In this document: piece by piece, positions 47,901 to 62,900 of the stretch
Layout of the letters: each line of letters begins with the position of its first letter
How positions within the stretch are numbered: position 1 is the stretch's first letter
DNA from: Epiperipatus broadwayi
Taxonomy: Eukaryota; Onychophora; Udeonychophora; Euonychophora; Peripatidae
Length of the DNA: 64,000 bases
Reading direction: 5' to 3'
NCBI GenBank assembly: GCA_028023455.1
Contig: JAQFVV010006475.1
Location: 1,196,763 to 1,260,762, forward strand
Made by a program: the position numbers and the translations under genes
Notes under the pieces: generated by a model
The model's input: the letters and a program-made list of their open reading frames with translations, nothing else
Told to the model about the DNA's origin: nothing
Database searches by the model: none

Positions 47901-50900
47901 TGTACACCAGCATGTTCCAATCGCGTTTTAAGCTTGGAAATACAGCTAGGATACAAATTTTTAAAAATTGATGAATTTGAATACTTTAACATTGCAGTTC
48001 AGTATTATTTAGCTAATTCTACCTAAATATGACAAAATCAGCGAAAAAATTCATTCAAAATATAGTATTGTATACCAGCATGTCCATTTCGCGTTTTAAG
48101 CTTGGAAATACAGCTAGGATACAAATTTTTAAAAATTGATGAATTTGAATACTTTAACATTGCAGTTCAGTATTATTTAGCTAATTCTACCTAAATATGA
48201 CAAAATCAGCGAAAAAATTCATTCAAAATATAGTATTGTACACCAGCATGTTCCAATCGCGTTTTAAGCTTGGAAATACAGCTAGGATACAAATTTTTAA
48301 AAATTGATGAATTTGAATACTTTAACATTGCAGTTCAGTATTATTTAGCTAATTCTACCTAAATATGACAAAATCAGCGAAAAAATTCATTCAAAATATA
48401 GTATTGTACACCAGCATGTTCCAATCGCGTTTTAAGCTTGGAAATACAGCTAGGATACAAATTTTTAAAAATTGATGAATTTGAATACTTTAACATTGCA
48501 GTTCAGTATTATTTAGCTAATTCTACCTAAATATGACAAAATCAGCGAAAAAATTCATTCAAAATATAGTATTGTATACCAGCATGTCCATTTCGCGTTT
48601 CAAGCTTGGAAATACAGCTAGGATACAAATTTTTAAAAATTGATGAATTTGAATACTTTAACATTGCAGTTCAGTATTATTTAGCTAATTCTACCTAAAT
48701 ATGACAAAATCAGCGAAAAAATTCATTCAAAATATAGTATTGTATACCAGCATGTTCATTTCGCGTTTTAAGCTTGGAAATACAGCTAGGATACAAATTT
48801 TTAAAAATTGATGAATTTGAATACTTTAACATTGCAGTTCAGTATTATTTAGCTAATTCTACCTAAATATGACAAAATCAGCGAAAAAATTCATTCAAAA
48901 TATAGTATTGTACACCAGCATGTTCCAATCGCGTTTTAAGCTTGGAAATACAGCTAGGATACAAATTTTTAAAAATTGATGAATTTGAATACTTTAACAT
49001 TGCAGTTCAGTATTATTTAGCTAATTCTACCTAAATATGACAAAATCAGCGAAAAATTCATTCAAAATATAGTATTGTATACCAGCATGTTCATTTCGCG
49101 TTTTAAGCTTGGAAATACAGCTAGGATACAAATTTTTAAAAATTGATGAATTTGAATACTTTAACATTGCAGTTCAGTATTATTTAGCTAATTCTACCTA
49201 AATATGACAAAATCAGCGAAAAAATTCATTCAAAATATAGTATTGTATACCAGCATGTCCATTTCGCGTTTTAAGCTTGGAAATACAGCTAGGATACAAA
49301 TTTTTAAAAATTGATGAATTTGAATACTTTAACATTGCAGTTCAGTATTATTTAGCTAATTCTACCTAAATATGACAAAATCAGCGAAAAAATTCATTCA
49401 AAATATAGTATTGTATACCAGCATGTCCATTTCGCGTTTCAAGCTTGGAAATACAGCTAGGATACAAATTTTTAAAAATTGATGAATTTGAATACTTTAA
49501 CATTGCAGTTCAGTATTATTTAGCTAATTCTACCTAAATATGACAAAATCAGCGAAAAAATTCATTCAAAATATAGTATTGTACACCAGCATGTTCCAAT
49601 CGCGTTTTAAGCTTGGAAATACAGCTAGGATACAAATTTTTAAAAATTGATGAATTTGAATACTTTAACATTGCAGTTCAGTATTATTTAGCTAATTCTA
49701 CCTAAATATGACAAAATCAGCGAAAAAATTCATTCAAAATATAGTATTGTATACCAGCATGTCCATTTCGCATTTTAAGCTTGGAAATACAGCTAGGATA
49801 CAAATTTTTAAAAATTGATGAATTTGAATACTTTAACATTGCAGTTCAGTATTATTTAGCTAATTCTACCTAAATATGACAAAATCAGCGAAAAAATTCA
49901 TTCAAAATATAGTATTGTACACCAGCATGTTCCAATCGCGTTTTAAGCTTGGAAATACAGCTAGGATACAAATTTTTAAAAATTGATGAATTTGAATACT
50001 TTAACATTGCAGTTCAGTATTATTTAGCTAATTCTACCTAAATATGACAAAATCAGCGAAAAAATTCATTCAAAATATAGTATTGTACACCAGCATGTTC
50101 CAATCGCGTTTTAAGCTTGGAAATACAGCTAGGATACAAATTTTTAAAAATTGATGAATTTGAATACTTTAACATTGCAGTTCAGTATTATTTAGCTAAT
50201 TCTACCTAAATATGACAAAATCAGCGAAAAAATTCATTCAAAATATACTATTGTATACCAGCATGTCCATTTCGCGTTTCAAGCTTGGAAATACAGCTAG
50301 GATACAAATTTTTAAAAATTGATGAATTTGAATACTTTAACATTGCAGTTCAGTATTATTTAGCTAATTCTACCTAAATATGACAAAATCAGCGAAAAAA
50401 TTCATTCAAAATATAGTATTGTATACCAGCATGTTCCAATCGCGTTTTAAGCTTGGAAATACAGCTAGGATACAAATTTTTAAAAATTGATGAATTTGAA
50501 TACTTTAACATTGCAGTTCAGTATTATTTAGCTAATTCTACCTAAATATGACAAAATCAGCGAAAAAATTCATTCAAAATATAGTATTGTACACGAGCTT
50601 GTTCCAATCGCGTTTTAAGCTTGGAAATACAGCTAGGATACAAATTTTTAAAAATTGATGAATTTCAACACTTTAACATTGCAGTTCAGTATTATTTAGC
50701 TAATTCTACCTAAATATGACAAAATCAGCGAAAAAATTCATTCAAAATATAGTATTGTACACCAGCATGTTCCAATCGCGTTTTAAGCTTGGAAATACAG
50801 CTAGGATACAAATTTTTAAAAATTGATGAATTTGAATACTTTAACATTGCAGTTCAGTATTATTTAGCTAATTCTACCTAAATATGACAAAATCAGCGAA

Positions 50901-53900
50901 AAAATTCATTCAAAATATAGTATTGTATACCAGCATGTCCTTTTCGCGTTTTAAGCTTGGAAATACAGCTAGGATACAAATTTTTAAAAATTGATGAATT
51001 TGAATACTTTAACATTGCAGTTCAGTATTATTTAGCTAATTCTACCTAAATATGACAAAATCAGCGAAAAAATTCATTCAAAATATAGTATTGTATACCA
51101 GCATGTCCTTTTCGCGTTTTAAGCTTGGAAATACAGCTAGGATACAAATTTTTAAAAATTGATGAATTTGAATACTTTAACATTGCAGTTCAGTATTATT
51201 TAGCTAATTCTACCTAAATATGACAAAATCAGCGAAAAAATTCATTCAAAATATAGTATTGTATACCAGCATGTTCATTTCGCGTTTTAAGCTTGGAAAT
51301 ACAGCTAGGATACAAATTTTTAAAAATTGATGAATTTGAATACTTTAACATTGCAGTTCAGTATTATTTAGCTAATTCTACCTAAATATGACAAAATCAG
51401 CGAAAAAATTCATTCAAAATATAGTATTGTACACCAGCATGTTCCAATCGCGTTTTAAGCTTGGAAATACAGCTAGGATACAAATTTTTAAAAATTGATG
51501 AATTTGAACACTTTAACATTGCAGTTCAGTATTATTTAGCTAATTCTACCTAAATATGACAAAATCAGCGAAAAAATTCATTCAAAATATAGTATTGTAC
51601 ACCAGCATGTTCAAATCGCGTTTTAAGCTTGGAAATACAGCTAGGATACAAATTTTTAAAAATTGATGAATTTGAATACTTTAACATTGCAGTTCAGTAT
51701 TATTTAGCTAATTCTACCTAAATATGACAAAATCAGCGAAAAAATTCATTCAAAATATAGTATTGTATACCAGCATGTCCATTTCGCGTTTTAAGCTTGG
51801 AAATACAGCTAGGATACAAATTTTTAAAAATTGATGAATTTGAATACTTTAACATTGCAGTTCAGTATTATTTAGCTAATTCTACCTAAATATGACAAAA
51901 TCAGCGAAAAAATTTATTCCAAATATACTATTGTATACCAGCATGTCCATTTCGCGTTTTAAGCTTGGAAATACAGCTAGGATACAAATTTTTAAAAATT
52001 GATGAATTTGAATACTTTAACATTGCAGTTCAGTATTATTTAGCTAATTCTACCTAAATATGACAAAATCAGCGAAAAAATTCATTCAAAATATAGTATT
52101 GTACACCACGTATGTTCATATCGCGTTTTAAGCTTGGAAATACAGCTAGGATACAAATTTTTAAAAATTGATGAATTTGAATACTTTAACATTGCAGTTC
52201 AGTATTATTTAGCTAATTCTACCTAAATATGACAAAATCAGCGAAAAAATCCATTCAAAATATAGTATTGTACACCAGCATGTTCCATTTCGCGTTTTAA
52301 GCTTGGAAATACAGCTAGGATACAAATTTTTAAAAATTGATGAATTTGAATACTTTAACATTGCAGTTCAGTATTATTTAGCTAATTCTACCTAAATATG
52401 ACAAAATCAGCGAAAAAATTCATTCAAAATATAGTATTGTACACGAGCTTGTTCCAATCGCGTTTTAAGCTTGGAAATACAGCTAGGATACAAATTTTTA
52501 AAAATTGATGAATTTGAATACTTTAACATTGCAGTTCAGTATTATTTAGCTAATTCTACCTAAATATGACAAAATCAGCGAAAAAATTCATTCAAAATAT
52601 AGTATTGTACACCAGCATGTTCCAATCGCGTTTTAAGCTTGGAAATACAGCTAGGATACAAATTTTTAAAAATTGATGAATTTGAACACTTTAACATTGC
52701 AGTTCAGTATTATTTAGCTAATTCTACCTAAATATGACAAAATCAGCGAAAAAATTCATTCAAAATATAGTATTGTACACCAGCATGTCCATTTCGCGTT
52801 TTAAGCTTGGAAATACAGCTAGGATACAAATTTTTAAAAATTGATGAATTTGAATACTTTAACATTGCAGTTCAGTATTATTTAGCTAATTCTACCTAAA
52901 TATGACAAAATCAGCGAAAAATTCATTCAAAATATAGTATTGTACACCAGCATGTTCATTTCGCGTTTTAAGCTTGGAAATACAGCTAGGATACAAATTT
53001 TTAAAAATTGATGAATTTGAATACTTTAACATTGCAGTTCAGTATTATTTAGCTAATTCTACCTAAATATGACAAAATCAGCGAAAAAATTCATTCAAAA
53101 TATAGTATTGTATACGAGCATGTCCATTTCGCGTTTTAAGCTTGGAAATACAGCTAGGATACAAATTTTTAAAAATTGATGAATTTGAATACTTTAACAT
53201 TGCAGTTCAGTATTATTTAGCTAATTCTACCTAAATATGACAAAATCAGCGAAAAAATTCATTCAAAATATAGTATTGTACACCACGTATGTTCATATCG
53301 CGTTTTAAGCTTGGAAATACAGCTAGGATACAAATTTTTAAAAATTGATGAATTTGAATACTTTAACATTGCAGTTCAGTATTATTTAGCTAATTCTACC
53401 TAAATATGACAAAATCAGCGAAAAAATGTATTCTAAATATACTATTGTATACAAGCATGTCCATTTCGCGATTCAAGCTTGGAAATACAGCTAGGATACA
53501 AATTTTTAAAAATTGATGAATTTGAATACTTTAACATTGCAGTTCAGTATTATTTAGCTAATTCTACCTAAATATGACAAAATCAGCGAAAAAATTCATT
53601 CAAAATATAGTATTGTACACCAGCATGTTCCAATCGCGTTTTAAGCTTGGAAATACAGCTAGGATACAAATTTTTAAAAATTGATGAATTTGAATACTTT
53701 AACATTGCAGTTCAGTATTATTTAGCTAATTCTACCTAAATATGACAAAATCAGCGAAAAAATTCATTCAAAATATAGTATTGTATACCAGCATGTCTCA
53801 AGTTCGCATTTTAAGCTTGGAAATACAGCTAGAATACAAATTTTTAAAAATTGATGAATTTGAATACTTTAACATTGCAGTTCAGTATTATTTAGCTAAT

Positions 53901-56900
53901 TCTACCTAAATATGACAAAATCAGCGAAAAAATTCATTCAAAATATAGTATTGTACACCAGCATGTTCCAATCGCGTTTTAAGCTTGGAAATACAGCTAG
54001 GATACAAATTTTTAAAAATTGATGAATTTGAATACTTTAACATTGCAGTTCAGTATTATTTAGCTAATTCTACCTAAATATGACAAAATCAGCGAAAAAT
54101 TCATTCAAAATATAGTATTGTACACCAGCATGTTCCAATCGCGTTTTAAGCTTGGAAATACAGCTAGGATACAAATTTTTAAAAATTGATGAATTTGAAT
54201 ACTTTAACATTGCAGTTCAGTATTATTTAGCTAATTCTACCTAAATATGACAAAATCAGCGAAAAAATTCATTCAAAATATACTATTGTATACCAGCATG
54301 TCCATTTCGCGTTTTAAGCTTGGAAATACAGCTAGGATACAAATTTTTAAAAATTGATGAATTTGAATACTTTAACATTGCAGTTCAGTATTATTTAGCT
54401 AATTCTACCTAAATATGACAAAATCAGCGAAAAATTCATTCAAAATATAGTATTGTATACCAGCATGTTCCAATCGCGTTTTAAGCTTGGAAATACAGCT
54501 AGGATACAAATTTTTAAAAATTGATGAATTTGAATACTTTAACATTGCAGTTCAGTATTATTTAGCTAATTCTACCTAAATATGACAAAATCAGCGAAAA
54601 AATTCATTCAAAATATAGTATTGTACACGAGCTTGTTCCAATCGCGTTTTAAGCTTGGAAATACAGCTAGGATACAAATTTTTAAAAATTGATGAATTTG
54701 AATACTTTAACATTGCAGTTCAGTATTATTTAGCTAATTCTACCTAAATATGACAAAATCAGCGAAAAAATTCATTCAAAATATAGTATTGTACACCAGC
54801 ATGTTCCAATCGCGTTTTAAGCTTGGAAATACAGCTAGGATACAAATTTTTAAAAATTGATGAATTTGAATACTTTAACATTGCAGTTCAGTATTATTTA
54901 GCTAATTCTACCTAAATATGACAAAATCAGCGAAAAAATTCATTCAAAATATAGTATTGTATACCAGCATGTCCTTTTCGCGTTTTAAGCTTGGAAATAC
55001 AGCTAGGATACAAATTTTTAAAAATTGATGAATTCGTATACTTTAACATTGCAGTTCAGTATTATTTAGCTAATTCTACCTAAATATGACAAAATCAGCG
55101 AAAAATTTCATTCAAAATATAGTATTGTATACCAGCATGTCCATTTCGCGTTTCAAGCTTGGAAATACAGCTAGGATACAAATTTTTGAAAATTGATGAA
55201 TTTGAATACTTTAACATTGCAGTTCAGTATTATTTAGCTAATTCTACCTAAATATGACAAAATCAGCGAAAAATTCATTCAAAATATAGTATTGTACACC
55301 AGCATGTTCATTTCGCGTTTTAAGCTTGGAAATACAGCTAGGATACAAATTTTTAAAAATTGATGAATTTGAATACTTTAACATTGCAGTTCAGTATTAT
55401 TTAGCTAATTCTACCTAAATATGACAAAATCAGCGAAAAAATTCATTCAAAATATAGTATTGTACACCAGCATGTTCCAATCGCGTTTTAAGCTTGGAAA
55501 TACAGCTAGGATACAAATTTTTAAAAATTGATGAATTTGAATACTTTAACATTGCAGTTCAGTATTATTTAGCTAATTCTACCTAAATATGACAAAATCA
55601 GCGAAAAATTCATTCAAAATATAGTATTGTACACCAGCATGTTCAATTCGCGTTTTAAGCTTGGAAATACAGCTAGGATACAAATTTTTAAAAATTGATG
55701 AATTTGAATACTTTAACATTGCAGTTCAGTATTATTTAGCTAATTCTACCTAAATATGACAAAATCAGCGAAAAAATTCATTCAAAATATAGTATTGTAT
55801 ACCAGCATGTCCATTTCGCGTTTTAAGCTTGGAAATACAGCTAGGATACAAATTTTTAAAAATTGATGAATTTGAATACTTTAACATTGCAGTTCAGTAT
55901 TATTTAGCTAATTCTACCTAAATATGACAAAATCAGCGAAAAAATTCATTCAAAATATAGTATTGTACACCAGCATGTTCATATCGCGTTTTAAGCTTGG
56001 AAATACAGCTAGGATACAAATTTTTAAAAATTGATGAATTTGAATACTTTAACATTGCAGTTCAGTATTATTTAGCTAATTCTACCTAAATATGACAAAA
56101 TCAGCGAAAAAATTCATTCAAAATATAGTATTGTACACCAGCATGTTCATTTCGCGTTTTAAGCTTGGAAATACAGCTAGGATACAAATTTTTAAAAATT
56201 GATGAATTTGAATACTTTAACATTGCAGTTCAGTATTATTTAGCTAATTCTACCTAAATATGACAAAATCAGCGAAAAAATTCATTCAAAATATAGTATT
56301 GTACACGAGCTTGTTCCAATCGCGTTTTAAGCTTGGAAATACAGCTAGAATACAAATTTTTAAAAATTGATGAATTTGAATACTTTAACATTGCAGTTCA
56401 GTATTATTTAGCTAATTCTACCTAAATATGACAAAATCAGCGAAAAAATTCATTCAAAATATAGTATTGTATACCAGCATGTCCATTTCGCGTTTTAAGC
56501 TTGGAAATACAGCTAGGATACAAATTTTTAAAAATTGATGAATTTGAATACTTTAACATTGCAGTTCAGTATTATTTAGCTAATTCTACCTAAATATGAC
56601 AAAATCAGCGAAAAAATTCATTCAAAATATAGTATTGTATACCAGCATGTCCATTTCGCGTTTTAAGCTTGGAAATACAGCTAGGATACAAATTTTTAAA
56701 AATTGATGAATTTGAATACTTTAACATTGCAGTTCAGTATTATTTAGCTAATTCTACCTAAATATGACAAAATCAGCGAAAAAATTCATTCAAAATATAG
56801 TATTGTACACCAGCATGTCCCAATTCGCGTTTTAAGCTTGGAAATACAGCTAGGATACAAATTTTTAAAAATTGATGAATTTGAATACTTTAACATTGCA

Positions 56901-59900
56901 GTTCAGTATTATTTAGCTAATTCTACCTAAATATGACAAAATCAGCGAAAAATTCATTCAAAATATAGTATTGTATACCAGCATGTCCATTTCGCGTTTC
57001 AAGCTTGGAAATACAGCTAGGATACAAATTTTTAAAAATTGATGAATTTGAATACTTTAACATTGCAGTTCAGTATTATTTAGCTAATTCTACCTAAATA
57101 TGACAAAATCAGCGAAAAATTCATTCAAAATATAGTATTGTATACCAGCATGTCCATTTCGCGTTTTAAGCTTGGAAATACAGCTAGGATACAAATTTTT
57201 AAAAATTGATGAATTTGAATACTTTAACATTGCAGTTCAGTATTATTTAGCTAATTCTACCTAAATATGACAAAATCAGCGAAAAAATTCATTCAAAATT
57301 AGTATTGTACACCAGCATGTTCCAATCGCGTTTTAAGCTTGGAAATACAGCTAGGATACAAATTTTTAAAAATTGATGAATTTCAACACTTTAACATTGC
57401 AGTTCAGTATTATTTAGCTAATTCTACCTAAATATGACAAAATCAGCGAAAAAATTCATTCAAAATTAGTATTGTACACCAGCATGTTCCAATCGCGTTT
57501 TAAGCTTGGAAATACAGCTAGGATACAAATTTTTAAAAATTGATGAATTTGAATACTTTAACATTGCAGTTCAGTATTATTTAGCTAATTCTACCTAAAT
57601 ATGACAAAATCAGCGAAAAAATTCATTCAAAATATAGTATTGTATACCAGCATGTCCATTTCGCGTTTTAAGCTTGGAAATACAGCTAGGATACAAATTT
57701 TTAAAAATTGATGAATTTGAATACTTTAACATTGCAGTTCAGTATTATTTAGCTAATTCTACCTAAATATGACAAAATCAGCGAAAAAATTCATTCAAAA
57801 TTAGTATTGTACACCAGCATGTTCCAATCGCGTTTTAAGCTTGGAAATACAGCTAGGATACAAATTTTTAAAAATTGATGAATTTGAATACTTTAACATT
57901 GCAGTTCAGTATTATTTAGCGAATTCTACCTAAATATGACAAAATCAGCGAAAAAATTCATTCAAAATATAGTATTGTACACCAGCATGTTCATTTCGCG
58001 TTTTAAGCTTGGAAATACAGCTAGGATACAAATTTTTAAAAATTGATGAATTTGAATACTTTAACATTGCAGTTCAGTATTATTTAGCTAATTCTACCTC
58101 AATATGACAAAATCAGCGAAAAAATTCATTCAAAATATACTATTGTATACCAGCATGTCCATTTCGCGATTCAAGCTTGGAAATACAGCTAGGATACAAA
58201 TTTTTAAAAATTGATGAATTTGAATACTTTAACATTGCAGTTCAGTATTATTTAGCTAATTCTACCTAAATATGACAAAATCAGCGAAAAAATTCATTCA
58301 AAATATAGTATTGTACACCAGCATGTTCCAATCGCGTTTTAAGCTTGGAAATACAGCTAGGATACAAATTTTTAAAAATTGATGAATTTGAATACTTTAA
58401 CATTGCAGTTCAGTATTATTTAGCTAATTCTACCTAAATATGACAAAATCAGCGAAAAATTCATTCAAAATATAGTATTGTATACCAGCATGTCCTTTTC
58501 GCGTTTTAAGCTTGGAAATACAGCTAGGATACAAATTTTTAAAAATTGATGAATTTGAATACTTTAACATTGCAGTTCAGTATTATTTAGCTAATTCTAC
58601 CTAAATATGACAAAATCAGCGAAAAAATTCATTCAAAATATACTATTGTATACCAGCATGTCCATTTCGCGTTTCAAGCTTGGAAATACAGCTAGGATAC
58701 AAATTTTTAAAAATTGATGAATTTGAATACTTTAACATTGCAGTTCAGTATTATTTAGCTAATTCTACCTAAATATGACAAAATCAGCGAAAAAATTCAT
58801 TCAAAATATAGTATTGTACACCAGCATGTTCCAATCGCGTTTTAAGCTTGGAAATACAGCTAGGATACAAATTTTTAAAAATTGATGAATTTGAATACTT
58901 TAACATTGCAGTTCAGTATTATTTAGCTAATTCTACCTAAATATGACAAAATCAGCGAAAAAATTCATTCAAAATATAGTATTGTACACCAGCATGTTCC
59001 CATCGCGTTTTAAGCTTGGAAATACAGCTAGGATACAAATTTTTAAAAATTGATGAATTTGAATACTTTAACATTGCAGTTCAGTATTATTTAGCTAATT
59101 CTACCTAAATATGACAAAATCAGCGAAAAAATTCATTCAAAATATAGTATTGTACACCAGCATGTTCCAATCGCGTTTTAAGCTTGGAAATACAGCTAGG
59201 ATACAAATTTTTAAAAATTGATGAATTTGAATACTTTAACATTGCAGTTCAGTATTATTTAGCTAATTCTACCTAAATATGACAAAATCAGCGAAAAAAT
59301 TCATTCAAAATATAGTATTGTACACCAGCATGTTCCAATCGCGTTTTAAGCTTGGAAATACAGCTAGGATACAAATTTTTAAAAATTGATGAATTTGAAT
59401 ACTTTAACATTGCAGTTCAGTATTATTTAGCTAATTCTACCTAAATATGACAAAATCAGCGAAAAAATTCATTCAAAATATACTATTGTATACCAGCATG
59501 TCCATTTCGCGTTTTAAGCTTGGAAATACAGCTAGGATACAAATTTTTAAAAATTGATGAATTTGAATACTTTAACATTGCAGTTCAGTATTATTTAGCT
59601 AATTCTACCTAAATATGACAAAATCAGCGAAAAAATTCATTCAAAATATAGTATTGTATACCAGCATGTTCCAATCGCGTTTTAAGCTTGGAAATACAGC
59701 TAGGATACAAATTTTTAAAAATTGATGAATTTGAATACTTTAACATTGCAGTTCAGTATTATTTAGCTAATTCTACCTAAATATGACAAAATCAGCGAAA
59801 AAATTCATTCAAAATATAGTATTGTACACGAGCTTGTTCCAATCGCGTTTTAAGCTTGGAAATACAGCTAGGATACAAATTTTTAAAAATTGATGAATTT

Positions 59901-62900
59901 GAATACTTTAACATTGCAGTTCAGTATTATTTAGCTAATTCTACCTAAATATGACAAAATCAGCGAAAAAATTCATTCAAAATATAGTATTGTACACCAG
60001 CATGTTCCAATCGCGTTTTAAGCTTGGAAATACAGCTAGGATACAAATTTTTAAAAATTGATGAATTTGAATACTTTAACATTGCAGTTCAGTATTATTT
60101 AGCTAATTCTACCTAAATATGACAAAATCAGCGAAAAAATTCATTCAAAATATAGTATTGTATACCAGCATGTTCATTTCGCGTTTTAAGCTTGGAAATA
60201 CAGCTAGGATACAAATTTTTAAAAATTGATGAATTTGAATACTTTAACATTGCAGTTCAGTATTATTTAGCTAATTCTACCTAAATATGACAAAATCAGT
60301 GAAAAAATTTATTCCAAATATACTATTGTATACCAGCATGTCCATTTCGCGTTTTAAGCTTGGAAATACAGCTAGGATACAAATTTTTAAAAATTGATGA
60401 ATTTGAATACTTTAACATTGCAGTTCAGTATTATTTAGCTAATTCTACCTAAATATGACAAAATCAGCGAAAAATTCATTCAAAATATAGTATTGTATAC
60501 CAGCATGTTCATTTCGCGTTTTAAGCTTGGAAATACAGCTAGGATACAAATTTTTAAAAATTGATGAATTTGAATACTTTAACATTGCAGTTCAGTATTA
60601 TTTAGCTAATTCTACCTAAATATGACAAAATCAGCGAAAAAATTCATTCAAAATATAGTATTGTACACGAGCTTGTTCCAATCGCGTTTTAAGCTTGGAA
60701 ATACAGCTAGGATACAAATTTTTAAAAATTGATGAATTTGAATACTTTAACATTGCAGTTCAGTATTATTTAGCTAATTCTACCTAAATATGACAAAATC
60801 AGCGAAAAATTCATTCAAAATATAGTATTGTATACCAGCATGTTCATTTCGCGTTTTAAGCTTGGAAATGCAGCCAGGATACAAATTTTTAAAAATTGAT
60901 GAATTTGAATACTTTAACATTGCAGTTCAGTATTATTTAGCTAATTCTACCTAAATATGACAAAATCAGCGAAAAAATTCATTCAAAATATAGTATTGTA
61001 TACCAGCATGTCCATTTCGCGTTTTAAGCTTGGAAATACAGCTAGGATACAAATTTTTAAAAATTGATGAATTTGTATACTTTAACATTGCAGTTCAGTA
61101 TTATTTAGCTAATTCTACCTAAATATGACAAAATCAGCGAAAAAATTCATTCAAAATATAGTATTGTATACCAGCATGTCCATTTCGCGTTTCAAGCTTG
61201 GAAATACGGCTAGGATACAAATTTTTGAAAATTGATGAATTTGAATACTTTAACATTGCAGTTCAGTATTATTTAGCTAATTCTACCTAAATATGACAAA
61301 ATCAGCGAAAAAATTCATTCAAAATATAGTATTGTACACCAGCATGTTCATATCGCGTTTTAAGCTTGGAAATACAGCTAGGATACAAATTTTTAAAAAT
61401 TGATGAATTTGAATACTTTAACATTGCAGTTCAGTATTATTTAGCTAATTCTACCTAAATATGACAAAATCAGCGAAAAAATTCATTCAAAATATAGTAT
61501 TGTATACCAGCATGTCCATTTCGCGTTTCAAGCTTGGAAATACAGCTAGGATACAAATTTTTGAAAATTGATGAATTTGAATACTTTAACATTGCAGTTC
61601 AGTATTATTTAGCTAATTCTACCTAAATATGACAAAATCAGCGAAAAAATTCATTCAAAATATAGTATTGTACACCAGCATGTTCCAATCGCGTTTTAAG
61701 CTTGGAAATACAGCTAGGATACAAATTTTTAAAAATTGATGAATTTGAATACTTTAACATTGCAGTTCAGTATTATTTAGCTAATTCTACCTAAATATGA
61801 CAAAATCAGCGAAAAAATTCATTCAAAATATAGTATTGTACACCAGCATGTTCCAATCGCGTTTTAAGCTTGGAAATACAGCTAGGATACAAATTTTTAA
61901 AAATTGATGAATTTGAATACTTTAACATTGCAGTTCAGTATTATTTAGCTAATTCTACCTAAATATGACAAAATCAGCGAAAAAATTCATTCAAAATATA
62001 GTATTGTATACGAGCATGTCCATTTCGCGTTTTAAGCTTGGAAATACAGCTAGGATACAAATTTTTAAAAATTGATGAATTTGTATACTTTAACATTGCA
62101 GTTCAGTATTATTTAGCTAATTCTACCTAAATATGACAAAATCAGCGAAAAATTCATTCAAAATATAGTATTGTATACCAGCATGTTCATTTCGCGTTTT
62201 AAGCTTGGAAATGCAGCCAGGATACAAATTTTATAAAATTTATGAATTTGAATTCTTAAACATTGCAGTTCAGTATTATTTAGCTAATTCTACCTAAATA
62301 TGACAAAATCAGCGAAAAAATTCATTCAAAATATAGTATTGTATACGAGCATGTCCATTTCGCGTTTTAAGCTTGGAAATACAGCTAGGATACAAATTTT
62401 TAAAAATTGATGAATTTGAATACTTTAACATTGCAGTTCAGTATTATTTAGCTAATTCTACCTAAATATGACAAAATCAGCGAAAAAATTCATTCAAAAT
62501 ATAGTATTGTACACCAGCATGTTCATAGCGCGTTTTAAGCTTGGAAATACAGCTAGGATACAAATTTTTAAAAATTGATGAATTTGAATACTTTAACATT
62601 GCAGTTCAGTATTATTTAGCTAATTCTACCTAAATATGACAAAATCAGCGAAAAAATTCATTCAAAATATACTATTGTATACCAGCATGTCCATTTCGCG
62701 TTTCAAGCTTGGAAATACAGCTAGGATACAAATTTTTAAAAATTGATGAATTTGAATACTTTAACATTGCAGTTCAGTATTATTTAGCTAATTCTACCTA
62801 AATATGACAAAATCAGCGAAAAAATTCATTCAAAATATAGTATTGTACACCAGCATGTTCCAATCGCGTTTTAAGCTTGGAAATACAGCTAGGATACAAA

